The notes under the pieces are model-generated. The model was given only the letters and a program-made list of their open reading frames with translations, did not search any database and was not told the origin of the DNA. From NCBI RefSeq assembly GCF_018449775.1, contig NZ_JAAVVB010000003.1, positions 434,001 through 498,000 on the forward strand: a stretch of DNA of 64,000 bases, written 5' to 3'. The stretch is from Mucilaginibacter sp. dw_454. Lineage in GTDB: Bacteria > Bacteroidota > Bacteroidia > Sphingobacteriales > Sphingobacteriaceae. How positions within the stretch are numbered: the stretch's first letter is position 1; every line of letters starts with the position of its first letter. A program made the position numbers and the translations under genes. Shown here piece after piece: positions 34,853-43,067 of this stretch.

Positions 34853-35956
34853 ATGAAAAAAATACTTGCTGCCTTATTCTTGGCAATTTTTACCCTTAGC
34901 GCTAATGCGCAAATGACGGCGCTGCCCAGTGGCGGCAACAAACGTGCCTCTGTTTATGAGCAGGTTGGCCTTACAGACATCACTATTCATTACAACCGTC
35001 CCCATGTTAACGGCCGGGAGGGCCAGATATGGGGCAAGTTGGTACCGGTTGGCTACGTCGACCAAGGTTTCGGGCCGTCTAAGGCCTCTCCCTGGCGCGC
35101 CGGTGCTAATGAAAGTACTAACATTACTTTTTCTACGGACGTTAAAATAGAGGGCCATCTGTTGCCTGCCGGCCGTTACGGTTTCTTTATTGCTTACGAC
35201 CCTAACGAGTGTACTTTGATCTTTTCGAAAAACTCAACCTCATGGGGTAGCTTTTTTTATAAAGAGGGCGAAGATGTGCTGCGTGTAAAAGTAAAACCTA
35301 TTGCTGCCGATAAAAGCGTAGAATGGTTACGGTACGAGTTTACCAATCAAACTACAGATGCTGCTACCATCCAGTTAGAATGGGAAAAATTGATCATTCC
35401 TTTCCACGTGCAGGTTGATTTGGTTGATAATCAATTAACCTGGTTTAGAAACGAACTGCGCAGCGAAAAAGGCTTTACCTGGGAAGGTTGGGACCAGGCC
35501 GCGTTTTACTGCGCATCACACAAAATAAATTTGGACCAAGCTTTGGCTTGGACCGACACCGCAACCAGTGTAGGTTTTGGCGGTAACCGCAGCTTTGTGG
35601 CCTGGAGCACCCGAGCTATGGTTTTAGACAGCCTGGGCCGTAGCGCCGATGCGATGGCAGCGATGAAAAAAGCCTTGCCGTACGGAACGCTTAATGAACT
35701 GTATTTTTATGCCCGCGGCTTAACCAAAACCAAACAAAACAAAGCCGCCTTCGACGCATTTAAAATAGCCTATGACAAGTTCCCTGACGAATTTTTGAGC
35801 AATGCCGGAATGGCAAGAGCCTACTCGGCCGTGGGCGATTATAAAAAGGCACTTACCTATGCCCAAAAAGCATTGGTGCAGGCGCCTAATCAGCCCAATA
35901 AAGATATTGTGACAAAAATGGTGGCGACACTGCAACAAGGTAAAGACATCAATTAG
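34853..35956 (+). CDS. Secreted DUF2911 protein with TPR-like C-terminal part
   Basis: A 367-residue exported protein (signal MKKILAALFLAIFTLSANAQ). The DUF2911 domain occupies about 25-170: VYEQVGLTDITIHYNRPHVNGR, WGKLVPVGYV, WRAGANESTNITFSTDVKIEG, LPAGRYGFFIAY and WGSFFYKEGEDVLRVKVK are the family landmarks. A helical region from about 185 follows, ending in tetratricopeptide-like repeats (about 250-365: DSLGRSADAMAAMKKALPYG, NKAAFDAFKIAYDKFPDEF, VGDYKKALTYAQKALVQAPN). This combination is frequent in Bacteroidota secreted proteins. Function unknown; a periplasmic binding or scaffolding role is plausible. Ends with a terminator at 35992. Confidence 0.9.
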   Translation: MKKILAALFLAIFTLSANAQMTALPSGGNKRASVYEQVGLTDITIHYNRPHVNGREGQIWGKLVPVGYVDQGFGPSKASPWRAGANESTNITFSTDVKIEGHLLPAGRYGFFIAYDPNECTLIFSKNSTSWGSFFYKEGEDVLRVKVKPIAADKSVEWLRYEFTNQTTDAATIQLEWEKLIIPFHVQVDLVDNQLTWFRNELRSEKGFTWEGWDQAAFYCASHKINLDQALAWTDTATSVGFGGNRSFVAWSTRAMVLDSLGRSADAMAAMKKALPYGTLNELYFYARGLTKTKQNKAAFDAFKIAYDKFPDEFLSNAGMARAYSAVGDYKKALTYAQKALVQAPNQPNKDIVTKMVATLQQGKDIN

Positions 35957-35991
35957 TTAATTAGTAAGATCAGTTAATTTTTAATGTCCCG

Positions 35992-36023
35992 AAGCGTCCC
36001 GTTTAATTGCGGGGCGCTTTTTT
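35992..36023 (+). terminator. Terminator after the DUF2911 gene
   Basis: AGCGTCCCG and CGGGGCGCT pair (one G.T) across a short AT loop, followed by a T run. Confidence 0.8.
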
Positions 36024-36031
36024 GTTTTGCT

Positions 36032-36493
36032 TTATAGCAACTTGCGGTAAACGATGAAGCCGGAGTTATCAGCAACTTTATCATAAAGCAGGCGGGCGGT
36101 GGCATTTGTTTCGTGCGTTTGCCAGTATACACGGCCTGAGCCGGCCAATTTTGCCTGCTCGTAAACGCCGTTAATCAATGCACGGGCTATGCCTTTGCCG
36201 CGCGCCTCTGGGTTGGTGTACAGGTCTTGCAAATAGCAATTGGTGGTTAAGGAGCTGGTGCTTCGGTGAAAAATATAATGGGTTAAGCCCAAGAGCTTAC
36301 TATCAACTTCGGCTACTAAGGCGTTCACCGGCTGTTGGGTATCCAAAAAACGGCTCCAGGTGGCTTGGGTTATTTCGGCCGGAAGCGCGGTAGTTCCGGC
36401 ACGACCATAAAAAGCGTTATAGCCATCCCATAGCGGCAGCCATTGATCATAATCTTGCGAAGTAACCGGGCGAATAATTAGTTGAAGCGACAT
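36032..36493 (-). CDS. GNAT-family N-acetyltransferase
   Basis: A 153-residue acetyl-CoA-dependent acyltransferase. The N-terminal strand LIIRPVTSQDYDQWLPLWDGYNAFYG is typical of GNAT proteins that act on small amines. The acetyl-CoA pyrophosphate loop is NPEARGKGIARALINGVY (about 92-109, Q/RxxGxG/A as RGKGIA). The end YWQTHETNATARLLYDKVADNSGFIVYRK carries the motif B asparagine and tyrosine. Substrate unknown; homologues are often annotated as histone-HPA2-like acetyltransferases. Monocistronic and convergent with the DUF2911 gene. Confidence 0.92.
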   Translation of the reverse strand: MSLQLIIRPVTSQDYDQWLPLWDGYNAFYGRAGTTALPAEITQATWSRFLDTQQPVNALVAEVDSKLLGLTHYIFHRSTSSLTTNCYLQDLYTNPEARGKGIARALINGVYEQAKLAGSGRVYWQTHETNATARLLYDKVADNSGFIVYRKLL

Positions 36494-36586
36494 TTTTATA
36501 AAATTGAAGTAGCCGATAAAAATACGATAATCTTAAATGTGACATACCCGTTTTCAATAATTTAACAGATTACCATGAGGTATCTT

Positions 36587-36699
36587 AAGTTCCCCTCTTG
36601 AGAGGGGGCGCGACGGAAAGTGCGGCAGCAGGGGTGTGTTTAAACAGGTGATTAAAACGCGCGCGAACATACCCCTAACCCCTCTCAAGAGGGGAACTT
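36587..36699. repeat. Palindrome pair AAGTTCCCCTCTTGAGAGGG
   Basis: Inverted arms 36587-36607 and 36679-36699 match over about 20 bases (AAGTTCCCCTCTTGAGAGGG and complement), and each arm is itself a CCCCTC/GAGGGG hairpin. About 70 bases lie between them. Lies between the divergent acetyltransferase and rpiA genes. The same G/C pattern recurs in the HAD start region at 690. Confidence 0.75.
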
Positions 36700-36744
36700 G
36701 AATTTTGTTATTAATCGCGATATTGCCAGACTAAAAATACTCTC

Positions 36745-37428
36745 ATGGCAGATTACAAAATGGAAGCGGCCAAAGCGGCCCTGCAACTCATCAAACCGGG
36801 GCAAACCATTGGCGTTGGCGCAGGCTCGACCATTGCTAACCTGTTGGGTTTAATTGCTGCGGATAAAGATCTGGCGGCTTCATTAACCTTTGCTACTTCG
36901 TCATTTAAAACTGCCGCGTTGATCATGGAATATGATTTTAGATTGGTAGGCAGCGAACATGTTAAACATATCGACATTTACTTTGATGGCTGCGACCAGT
37001 TCGACGCGCAACTCAATGCCCTGAAATGCGGTGGCGGCATCCATACCTCTGAAAAGATCATGGCCAGCCTGGCTGATGAATTTATTTTGATTGGCGATGA
37101 TTCGAAAGCTGTCGAGAAACTGGACATTACTTACCCGCTGGTTTTGGAAGTATTGCCGACAGCCTTGCAGTTGGTTAATCAATGGCTGCTTAAGCACATT
37201 CCGACAGCAAAAACTACCATGCGCATGAGCACCCAAAAAGACGGCGCGGTGATTACCGAGAATGGTAATTACTTGCTGGATGTTTATTTTACCGAGCCGA
37301 TGGAGATTGCAGAGATGGACGCCGTGAAGATGGTGCCGGGCGTGGTGGAGCATTCTTTGTTTGTGGATTTGGCCGGCAGGGCTATAATCGCAGGTGAGAG
37401 TGGGGTTAGGATTTTAACCCCGAGATAG
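36745..37428 (+). CDS. rpiA: Ribose-5-phosphate isomerase A
   Basis: A 227-residue cytosolic enzyme that interconverts ribose 5-phosphate and ribulose 5-phosphate in the pentose phosphate pathway. Family landmarks are the phosphate loop GVGAGSTIANLLG (about 22-34), TSSFKTAALI, the active site region DGCDQFDAQLNALKCGGGIHTSEKIMA, read as DGCDQ (about 81-85) and KCGGGIHTSEKI (about 94-105), and LVLEVLPTALQLV followed by the C-terminal ferredoxin-like part ending VPGVVEHSLFVDLAGRAIIAG. Q replaces the usual glutamate after the second aspartate of DGxDE, which is a small departure from the Escherichia coli enzyme. No metabolic neighbour is present. Confidence 0.93.
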   Translation: MADYKMEAAKAALQLIKPGQTIGVGAGSTIANLLGLIAADKDLAASLTFATSSFKTAALIMEYDFRLVGSEHVKHIDIYFDGCDQFDAQLNALKCGGGIHTSEKIMASLADEFILIGDDSKAVEKLDITYPLVLEVLPTALQLVNQWLLKHIPTAKTTMRMSTQKDGAVITENGNYLLDVYFTEPMEIAEMDAVKMVPGVVEHSLFVDLAGRAIIAGESGVRILTPR

Positions 37429-37441
37429 CCTATCGGCGGGG

Positions 37442-37652
37442 GACTCACCCCGACTGCGCTTCGCTGGTCGACCCTCTCTTCGCCTTTGGCGGAAAGAGGG
37501 TGAAATTTTTTAATATCGAATAATGAATATTGAATGTTGAATATCGAAGTACTTCATCATTCAATATTCAAAATTCGGTGTTCTATATTTATAACCCTCT
37601 TTCCCGCTTGCGGAAGAGAGGGTCGACGAGTGAAACGATGTCGGGGTGAGTC
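37442..37652. repeat. 60-bp inverted repeat around an AT-rich palindrome
   Basis: Arms 37442-37501 and 37594-37652 (GACTCACCCCGAC...GTCGACCCTCTCTTC...GGAAAGAGGGT) are inverted copies. The centre (about 37510-37585) is AT-rich and itself palindromic (GAATATTGAATGTTGAATATCGA / TTCAATATTCAAAATTCG, read on both strands). Part of the 539-base region between rpiA and the GH92 gene, which has no gene. Confidence 0.7.
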
Positions 37653-37657
37653 ACCCC

Positions 37658-37741
37658 GCGTTAGGGATTGAAACGGATACCGGCCCGTGACTAAGGCCTG
37701 AAGGCGTATGAGTGGAAAGCCCGACCCGAAGGGAAACGCCC
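37658..37741. ncRNA. Candidate structured element GCGTTAGGG...AAACGCC
   Basis: Ends GCGTT and AACGC pair; inner GGCCCG/AGGCC and the small hairpin CCC-GAA-GGG (37725-37733) are visible. I recognise the frame GCGTTAGGG-ATTG-A-ACGGATACCGG ... GTGGAAAGCCCGACCCGAAGGG-AAACGCC as a motif that recurs in intergenic DNA of Bacteroidota. Whether it is transcribed, and in which direction, cannot be told here. Confidence 0.4.
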
Positions 37742-37752
37742 TAAACGATATT

Positions 37753-37835
37753 GTCAATTGCGAGCGTAGTGTGGCAATCGCAAGGAGAAAGGCTTGCACG
37801 TGTGCGATTGCTTCGTCGTTCCTCCTCGCAATGAC
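37753..37835. repeat. GTCA hairpin-pair repeat, stem ATTGC (degenerate)
   Basis: GTCAATTGCGAGCGTAGTGTG-GCAATCGC left arm with one inserted base, and GCGATTGC...GCAATGAC right arm. Last part of the long rpiA-GH92 intergenic region. Confidence 0.72.
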
Positions 37836-37967
37836 AAATTTACTATCATACCGTCTTTTTCCACACCCCCAAATTGTAACCAAACAATTACTTTATATCT
37901 GCGGCAAATTTCATAGTATTGAGTACCAATACGGTATAACCAATTAATTGCTTTCTTAAAGCTCTTT

Positions 37968-40262
37968 ATGATGAAATTAAAATATACGCTATTAGCAGTA
38001 TGCATGCTGGGCGGCAGCGCCTTTGCTCAACACAAATTACCTAAGGCAAAAATTGTGGCCGATAAGCCAATGGCCGGTAAATCGCCGGCCGACTATGTTG
38101 ATCTGTACATTGGTTCCATTAACCCAAAAAACGGCAGCACCGCGCCGGTTATCAAGGCGCCGGGTGGCAACATGAGTATCTTCCCGATGTTTAATCCTGC
38201 TATTGAAGATTTTTATTTGTCTGACAAGATCTTTGGTTTCCCGCTGGGTTTTGGCAGTTTGATGGTAAGCAAAGGCGACTTTAAGCCCGGCGCACGCCTA
38301 AACGCATCGCGCTTTGACCATGACCTGGAAACTGCTACGCCATACTATTACCAGGCCTTGTTGGAAGACCCCAATATTAATACCGAATACACGATGACCG
38401 ATAACACGGCCATCTTCCGCTTTACTGTTCCGGCTAACCAGGCTACCAATTTGCTACTGTCTGGTAATTTCGGTATCGACGTGAAAGATGAAAAAGTTTT
38501 ACAGGGAGCAGGCGCGTCTTCTGGCCGACGCGGCGGCATGCAGCAGACAAGATATTTTTATGCTGAAGTAAGCAAACCTGCATCCATCCATGGCAGCATG
38601 CAAGAACCGGTGCCCGCAGGCGGCATGCCGATCCGGGGTGGCGGCGGCGGTACCTATTTACATTGGGCGGCGTCTGCACAGCCACAAATTTTAGAGTTTA
38701 AAGTAGCCATCTCTAACACCAGTATTGAAGATGCTAAGGCAAATTTGGATAAAGAAATCGGCAAATCAACTTTCGAGCAGGTAAAAGCCAAACTAAAAGA
38801 CCGTTGGAACGCTGAGCTAAACCTGATCAAAATTAAAGGCGGTACCGAGCGCCAGCGCGGTATTTTTTATAGCACTTTGTACCGTACCCGCGCTCTGCGT
38901 ATGGGTAACGTTTGGGACACTTACCGCAGCGCTTATGCTTTGCAAGATTTGATTGAACCAAAAGAGTCGGTAAAGGCGATTAACAGCTTTATTGACGCAT
39001 ATGAGAAAACCGGCTGGTTAACCAACTCGGGCGCTATGATTGGTAACCACTCCACCTCGGTTATTGTAGAGGCTTACCTTAAGGGCCTGCGTGGTTTTGA
39101 CATTGAAAAAGCTTATGCCGGGATGCGTAAAAACGCTATGGAAGGTACCATGATACCCTGGAAAGATGGCCCGGGCACTACCGAATTAGAAAAAAACTAT
39201 TACGAAAAAGGCTGGTACCCGGCATTACCTATACGTAAAGATGCCGACGAAAAGAAACCTGTTGACAAGTACGACAGATTACCTTACAATGTTAAATGGA
39301 CCCCAACTTTAGAGGTTGAGGAATGGGTGCCTGAGGTCGATTCGTGGCACCGCCGGCAGTCGGTTTCTGTAACGCTGGAGCATTGTTATGACGACTGGTG
39401 CTTTGCCCAGATTGCCAAAGCTTTGGGTAAAGATGATGACTATGCGCTGTTTATGAAACGTGCACATAACTATCAAAACCTGTTTAAACCTTCAATAGGC
39501 CTGATGGCTCCAAAAACTGCCGATGGCCAATGGGTTGAGCCTTTTGATCCTAAAACTTCGGGCGGATTTGCGGGCGAGGGTTATTTTGCCGAGTGTAACT
39601 CATGGGTGTATACCTGGAGTGTACAGCACGATATTCAGGGTTTGATTAACCTGGAGGGCAGCCGCCAAAACTTTGTGGATAAGTTGGACGAACTGTTTAC
39701 TACCGGCCACAACGGTATGGATAAAATGGCGTTCCAGGGTCAGTTTCCGGATATGACGGGTTTGGTAGGCATGTATCCGCAAGGTAACGAGCCGGCCTAC
39801 CATATTCCGTACCTGTACAACTACGCGGGCCAGCCATGGAAAACGCAACGCCGCATCCGCATGCTGATGGATCTGTGGTATGACATTACCCCGCTGGGTT
39901 TAGCAGGCGACGAGGACGGCGGCGCCACCTCAAGCTGGTATGTATTTAACGCTATGGGCTTTTACCCGCAGTGCCCCGCAAGTGCCGTGTTTGACATTGG
40001 CAGCCCAATTTTCGAAGAAAGCACCATTAACGTAGGAGGCGGCAAAACGTTTGTTATTGAGGCCAAAGGCGTATCGGCACAAAACAAATATGTGCAAAGT
40101 GCTGTGCTAAACGGCAAGGTTTGGAACAAGCCCTGGATGAAAAACAGCGACATAGTAAGCGGTGGCAGGTTGACGCTGGTGATGGGTCCGCGGCCTAATA
40201 TGGCATGGGGCAGTGCGGTGGGAGATGCGGCGCCTTCGATGTCGGCGAGTACGGTGAATTAA
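37968..40262 (+). CDS. Secreted GH92 alpha-mannosidase
   Basis: A 764-residue exported glycoside hydrolase of family GH92, calcium-dependent exo-acting alpha-mannosidases that trim N-glycans and mannans. Signal peptide MMKLKYTLLAVCMLGGSAFAQ. N-terminal beta-sandwich about 45-260 starts with YVDLYIGSINPKNGSTAPVIKAPGG. The (alpha/alpha)6 catalytic part follows with RAL.MGNVWDTYRSAYAL, the conserved MIGNHSTSVIVEAYLKG, YPQGNEPAYHIPYLYNYAG (about 603-621) and GDEDGGATSSWYVFNAMGFYP (about 646-666), which contains the acidic catalytic residues known for this family. Two in-frame starts (37968 and 37971) give nearly the same product. It is the first gene of the glycan-degradation region. Confidence 0.95.
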   Translation: MMKLKYTLLAVCMLGGSAFAQHKLPKAKIVADKPMAGKSPADYVDLYIGSINPKNGSTAPVIKAPGGNMSIFPMFNPAIEDFYLSDKIFGFPLGFGSLMVSKGDFKPGARLNASRFDHDLETATPYYYQALLEDPNINTEYTMTDNTAIFRFTVPANQATNLLLSGNFGIDVKDEKVLQGAGASSGRRGGMQQTRYFYAEVSKPASIHGSMQEPVPAGGMPIRGGGGGTYLHWAASAQPQILEFKVAISNTSIEDAKANLDKEIGKSTFEQVKAKLKDRWNAELNLIKIKGGTERQRGIFYSTLYRTRALRMGNVWDTYRSAYALQDLIEPKESVKAINSFIDAYEKTGWLTNSGAMIGNHSTSVIVEAYLKGLRGFDIEKAYAGMRKNAMEGTMIPWKDGPGTTELEKNYYEKGWYPALPIRKDADEKKPVDKYDRLPYNVKWTPTLEVEEWVPEVDSWHRRQSVSVTLEHCYDDWCFAQIAKALGKDDDYALFMKRAHNYQNLFKPSIGLMAPKTADGQWVEPFDPKTSGGFAGEGYFAECNSWVYTWSVQHDIQGLINLEGSRQNFVDKLDELFTTGHNGMDKMAFQGQFPDMTGLVGMYPQGNEPAYHIPYLYNYAGQPWKTQRRIRMLMDLWYDITPLGLAGDEDGGATSSWYVFNAMGFYPQCPASAVFDIGSPIFEESTINVGGGKTFVIEAKGVSAQNKYVQSAVLNGKVWNKPWMKNSDIVSGGRLTLVMGPRPNMAWGSAVGDAAPSMSASTVN

Positions 40263-40279
40263 GGAGTTATATCCAATCT

Positions 40280-40368
40280 GTCATCTCGACCGGAGGGAGA
40301 GATCTATACACGCGCATTTACGTTTGCTACTTGCGCGTGTATAGATTTCTTGCTTTGCTCGAAATGAC
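40280..40368. repeat. GTCA hairpin-pair repeat, hybrid stems ATCTC/ATTTC
   Basis: Left arm GTCATCTCGACC-GGAGGGAGAGATCTATACAC, right arm GTGTATAGATTTCTT...CGAAATGAC: the stem word differs between arms by one base. Confidence 0.8.
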
Positions 40369-40394
40369 ATACCTTTTAAGAAGTGGAATTGCCT

Positions 40395-40481
40395 GTCACC
40401 CTGAGGCACTCGAAGGGTGAGCGTAGGCCTATTAAGCGTTTATGGGCCTTTGCGCTCATGCTTCGAGTGCCTCAGCATGAC
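40395..40481. repeat. GTCA hairpin-pair repeat, stem CACCCT
   Basis: Left arm GTCACCCTGAGGCACTCGA-AGGGTGAGCG; right arm CGCTCATGCTTCGAGTGCC-TCAGCATGAC. Arms are inverted; the outer stem is CACCCT/AGGGTG on the left but CATGC type on the right, so it is diverged. Directly upstream of the cupin gene. Confidence 0.7.
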
Positions 40482-40522
40482 ACCTTTGTTTGATAATTTT
40501 TAATTAAGACATTACTCCATCC

Positions 40523-41302
40523 ATGAAATTACTGCTAACTATCCTAATTACTGCTGTTACCTCACTATCCGCAATGGCCCAAAAGGACACCTTGAAGGCC
40601 GGGGTCTACAACTGGAGCAACGTTAAAGTCGTAAAATCCGGCGGAGCCGAAAAACGCCAGGTAATCAACGGCAAAACAGGGGATTTAAAAGTATTTGATA
40701 TTTATACCTTAACGCTCCCTGCCGGTAAAAACTATGATCTTCCGGTTGCTGAGAATAAATTCGAAAAACTCATCATTGTAAAAAGTGGCAACGTCACCTT
40801 AACCCTTAATGACAGCAGTAAAACGATTGGCTACGGCAGCCTGGCATTGGTACTTCCGGGCGATCAAATCAGCTTTAAAAATACTTCCGGCGCGCCGGCT
40901 ACCTGGTATGTGATCAATTTTGAATCTGCCGATCCGGTTAACAATAAACGTGGCCGTGATGCAGGTGCCTCATTTATAAAAGATTGGAATTCGCTTAAGA
41001 TATCAAAAACAGAAAAGGGCGAATCACGCAACGTTTTTAACCGGCCGACGGCCATGTTCAATTTGTTTGACGCACATGCAACTGCTTTAAACAGTGGCTA
41101 TGCAAGTCATCCGCCGCACGTGCATCGTCAGGAGGAATTAATATTGATGCTTACCGGCAGCGTACAGGAACATATCGGTGCCGGCGAATTTATGGCTAAT
41201 GCCGGCGATTGTATCTACCTGTCGTCGGGCATATTGCATGGCCCTAAAAATATCAATAGTCAACAAACCTATTATTATGCCATACAGTGGCATCGTTTAT
41301 AA
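40523..41302 (+). CDS. Secreted double-cupin protein
   Basis: A 259-residue exported protein (signal MKLLLTILITAVTSLSAMAQ) with two cupin beta-barrels. Cupin 1 is about 55-140 (TLTLPAGKNYDLPVAENKFEKLI, ending GDQISFKNTSGAPATWYVI). Cupin 2 is about 175-255 and carries the better metal-binding motif HPPHVHRQEELILMLTGSVQEHIG with the downstream GDCIYLSSGILHGPKN histidine. Cupins of this type often epimerise, isomerise or sense sugars and uronates. Followed after 10 bases by the serine hydrolase gene, so the two are co-transcribed. Confidence 0.9.
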   Translation: MKLLLTILITAVTSLSAMAQKDTLKAGVYNWSNVKVVKSGGAEKRQVINGKTGDLKVFDIYTLTLPAGKNYDLPVAENKFEKLIIVKSGNVTLTLNDSSKTIGYGSLALVLPGDQISFKNTSGAPATWYVINFESADPVNNKRGRDAGASFIKDWNSLKISKTEKGESRNVFNRPTAMFNLFDAHATALNSGYASHPPHVHRQEELILMLTGSVQEHIGAGEFMANAGDCIYLSSGILHGPKNINSQQTYYYAIQWHRL

Positions 41303-41312
41303 ACTTACCACT

Positions 41313-42878
41313 ATGTCAATACCAAGACGCGATTTTTTAAAAACTACAGCAATAGGCGCAGCCGGACTTAGCCTGGTGCCAATGCTTAGCCAGTCGTTAT
41401 TTGCTACGCCTGCTGCGTTTACTTTCCCGCGGACATCGCCCGAGCAACAGGGCATCAGTTCATCCAATATCCTGGATTTCATCAACGCGGCCGAAAAAGA
41501 CAAACTGGGCCTGCATAGTTTAATGATTCTGCGCAACGGTAATGTGGTTGCCGAAGGCTGGTGGGACCCTTATAAACCCGACGTTAACCATGTCATGCAT
41601 TCCTTAAGCAAAAGCTTCACTTCTACAGCTATAGGGTTTGCTATCAGCGAGGGTTTGTTATCGGTCGAGGATAATATCACCAAATTCTTTCCGGACGATC
41701 TGCCCGCTAACCCGGCGCCATACCTGGCCGACATGAAAGTGAAACATTTGCTCACCATGACTACCGGGCATGATGCAGATACATCCGGCCCCATGCGTAA
41801 AGGCAATGAGGTATGGACCAAAGTGTTTTTGTCGACAGCCGTGCCACACCAGCCCGGAACTTATTTTTTGTATGATACCGGGGCAACTTATATGCTATCG
41901 GCCATTGTGACGAAAGTTACCGGAAAAAAAGTATTTGATTACCTGACGCCCCGTTTGTTTAAACCTTTAGAAATAGAGAATATTTATTGGGAAGTTAGTC
42001 CGCAGGGCATAAATACCGGCGGTTGGGGCCTGCACATTAAAACCGAAGATATTGCCAAATTGGGTACGTTATACTTACAAAACGGCGTTTGGAAAGGTAA
42101 GCAGGTATTGCCTGTAAACTGGTCTGCTACGGCAACTACCTATAAAGTGCCTAACACCCCGGTGCCCGGCCAGGATCAGTCTACCAGTGATTGGCAGCAG
42201 GGTTACTGTTACCAGTTTTGGCGCTGCAGGCATGACTTTTTCAGGGGCGATGGCGCTAATGGCCAGTTTTGTATCGTATCGCGCGATTTAAAAACGGTGA
42301 TAGCATTGACCAGCGAGGTGCAGGATATGCAAAAAACCTTGAACCATGTCTGGGATTATTTATTACCCGGCATTAAGCCAAACCCTTTACCTGTTGATGC
42401 CGCCGCGCAATCGGCACTAAAACAAAAATTAGCTGCGCTTACGCTGCTGCCTGTAAAAACCGCATTCGGAAAAGCTATGCAGGAACAGGTAAGTGGTAAA
42501 GTTTATGTTATAAAAGACAATGCATCTGGCATTAGCCAGGCATCATTAACTTTTACTGGCGATGAATGTGCATTGGTGCTAAAAGACAGCCAGTTTGAGC
42601 AAAAGATAGCGTGTGGCCTGGCTCAATGGAAAGCCGGCGAAACATCAATGCCGGGCGCACCAAAAAAGAATGATCCCCTACAAAAAGTGTTGGCCGCAGG
42701 TGCCTGGAAAGACGATAGCACCTTTGTGATTAAACTGCTGTACCTAGATATTTCGATGTCTGATATCATAACCTGCCGCTTTGAGGACAAGGCAATAACG
42801 GTGAGTTATTTAAGCGGACTGACGGCCACGACGGGTGGCACAAAGGATAGCAGGCCGGTATTGCAGGGGACGGTGTAA
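41313..42878 (+). CDS. Tat-exported beta-lactamase-family serine hydrolase
   Basis: A 521-residue exported class C beta-lactamase/esterase-like protein. Start ATG 41313 exposes the twin-arginine signal SIPRRDFLKTTAIGAAGLSL; the longer frame from 41178 overlaps the cupin gene. Catalytic S-x-x-K is in HSLSKSFTSTAIG (S94 region, SLSK). The second motif is the tyrosine of LYDTGATYML (about 188-197), and the third (KTG/HxG-like) is in the GLHIKTEDIAKLG to YQFWRC part, less clear. A C-terminal beta domain (about 380-520) follows. Such enzymes can be esterases, D-aminopeptidases or lactamase-like; within this region an esterase is the most likely. Confidence 0.87.
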   Translation: MSIPRRDFLKTTAIGAAGLSLVPMLSQSLFATPAAFTFPRTSPEQQGISSSNILDFINAAEKDKLGLHSLMILRNGNVVAEGWWDPYKPDVNHVMHSLSKSFTSTAIGFAISEGLLSVEDNITKFFPDDLPANPAPYLADMKVKHLLTMTTGHDADTSGPMRKGNEVWTKVFLSTAVPHQPGTYFLYDTGATYMLSAIVTKVTGKKVFDYLTPRLFKPLEIENIYWEVSPQGINTGGWGLHIKTEDIAKLGTLYLQNGVWKGKQVLPVNWSATATTYKVPNTPVPGQDQSTSDWQQGYCYQFWRCRHDFFRGDGANGQFCIVSRDLKTVIALTSEVQDMQKTLNHVWDYLLPGIKPNPLPVDAAAQSALKQKLAALTLLPVKTAFGKAMQEQVSGKVYVIKDNASGISQASLTFTGDECALVLKDSQFEQKIACGLAQWKAGETSMPGAPKKNDPLQKVLAAGAWKDDSTFVIKLLYLDISMSDIITCRFEDKAITVSYLSGLTATTGGTKDSRPVLQGTV

Positions 42879-42886
42879 ACATATTT

Positions 42887-43054
42887 GTAGAGACGCAATA
42901 TTTTGCGTCTCTTTTGCGCCAAATGTATACGTTATGCCGGGCGGCTACCGTCCGCTTCGAGACGCAAGATATTGCGTCTCTTTTGCGCCAAATGATATAC
43001 GTTATACCAGGCGGCTACCGTCCGCTTCGGAGACGCAAGATATTGCGTCTCTAC
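42887..43054. repeat. Tandem ~70-bp repeat with GAGACGCAA palindromes
   Basis: Three palindromes GAGACGCAATATTTTGCGTCTC (42890-42911), GAGACGCAAGATATTGCGTCTC (42959-42980) and the same again (43030-43051), each 22 bases and shown here only by name and place, occur at a period of 69 and 71 bases. The intervening 48 bases (TTTTGCGCCAAATG.TATACG.TTAT.CC..GCGGCTACCGTCCGCTTCG) are nearly the same in both spacers. A two-palindrome relative lies at 55865-55932. Part of the 354-base region between the serine hydrolase and sialate O-acetylesterase genes; no gene is supported. Confidence 0.8.
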
Positions 43055-43067
43055 ATTTTTTAAAATA

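Noticed and set aside
37557..37883. 108-residue minus-strand ORF over the rpiA-GH92 intergenic region
   Set aside because: It runs through three repeat families and its text (HRFTRRPSLPQAGKR and LSLRGGTTKQ in a neighbouring frame) is translated repeat DNA.
41178..41312. N-terminal extension of the serine hydrolase
   Set aside because: It would overlap the cupin gene by 125 bases and bury the twin-arginine signal; ATG 41313 is the better start.
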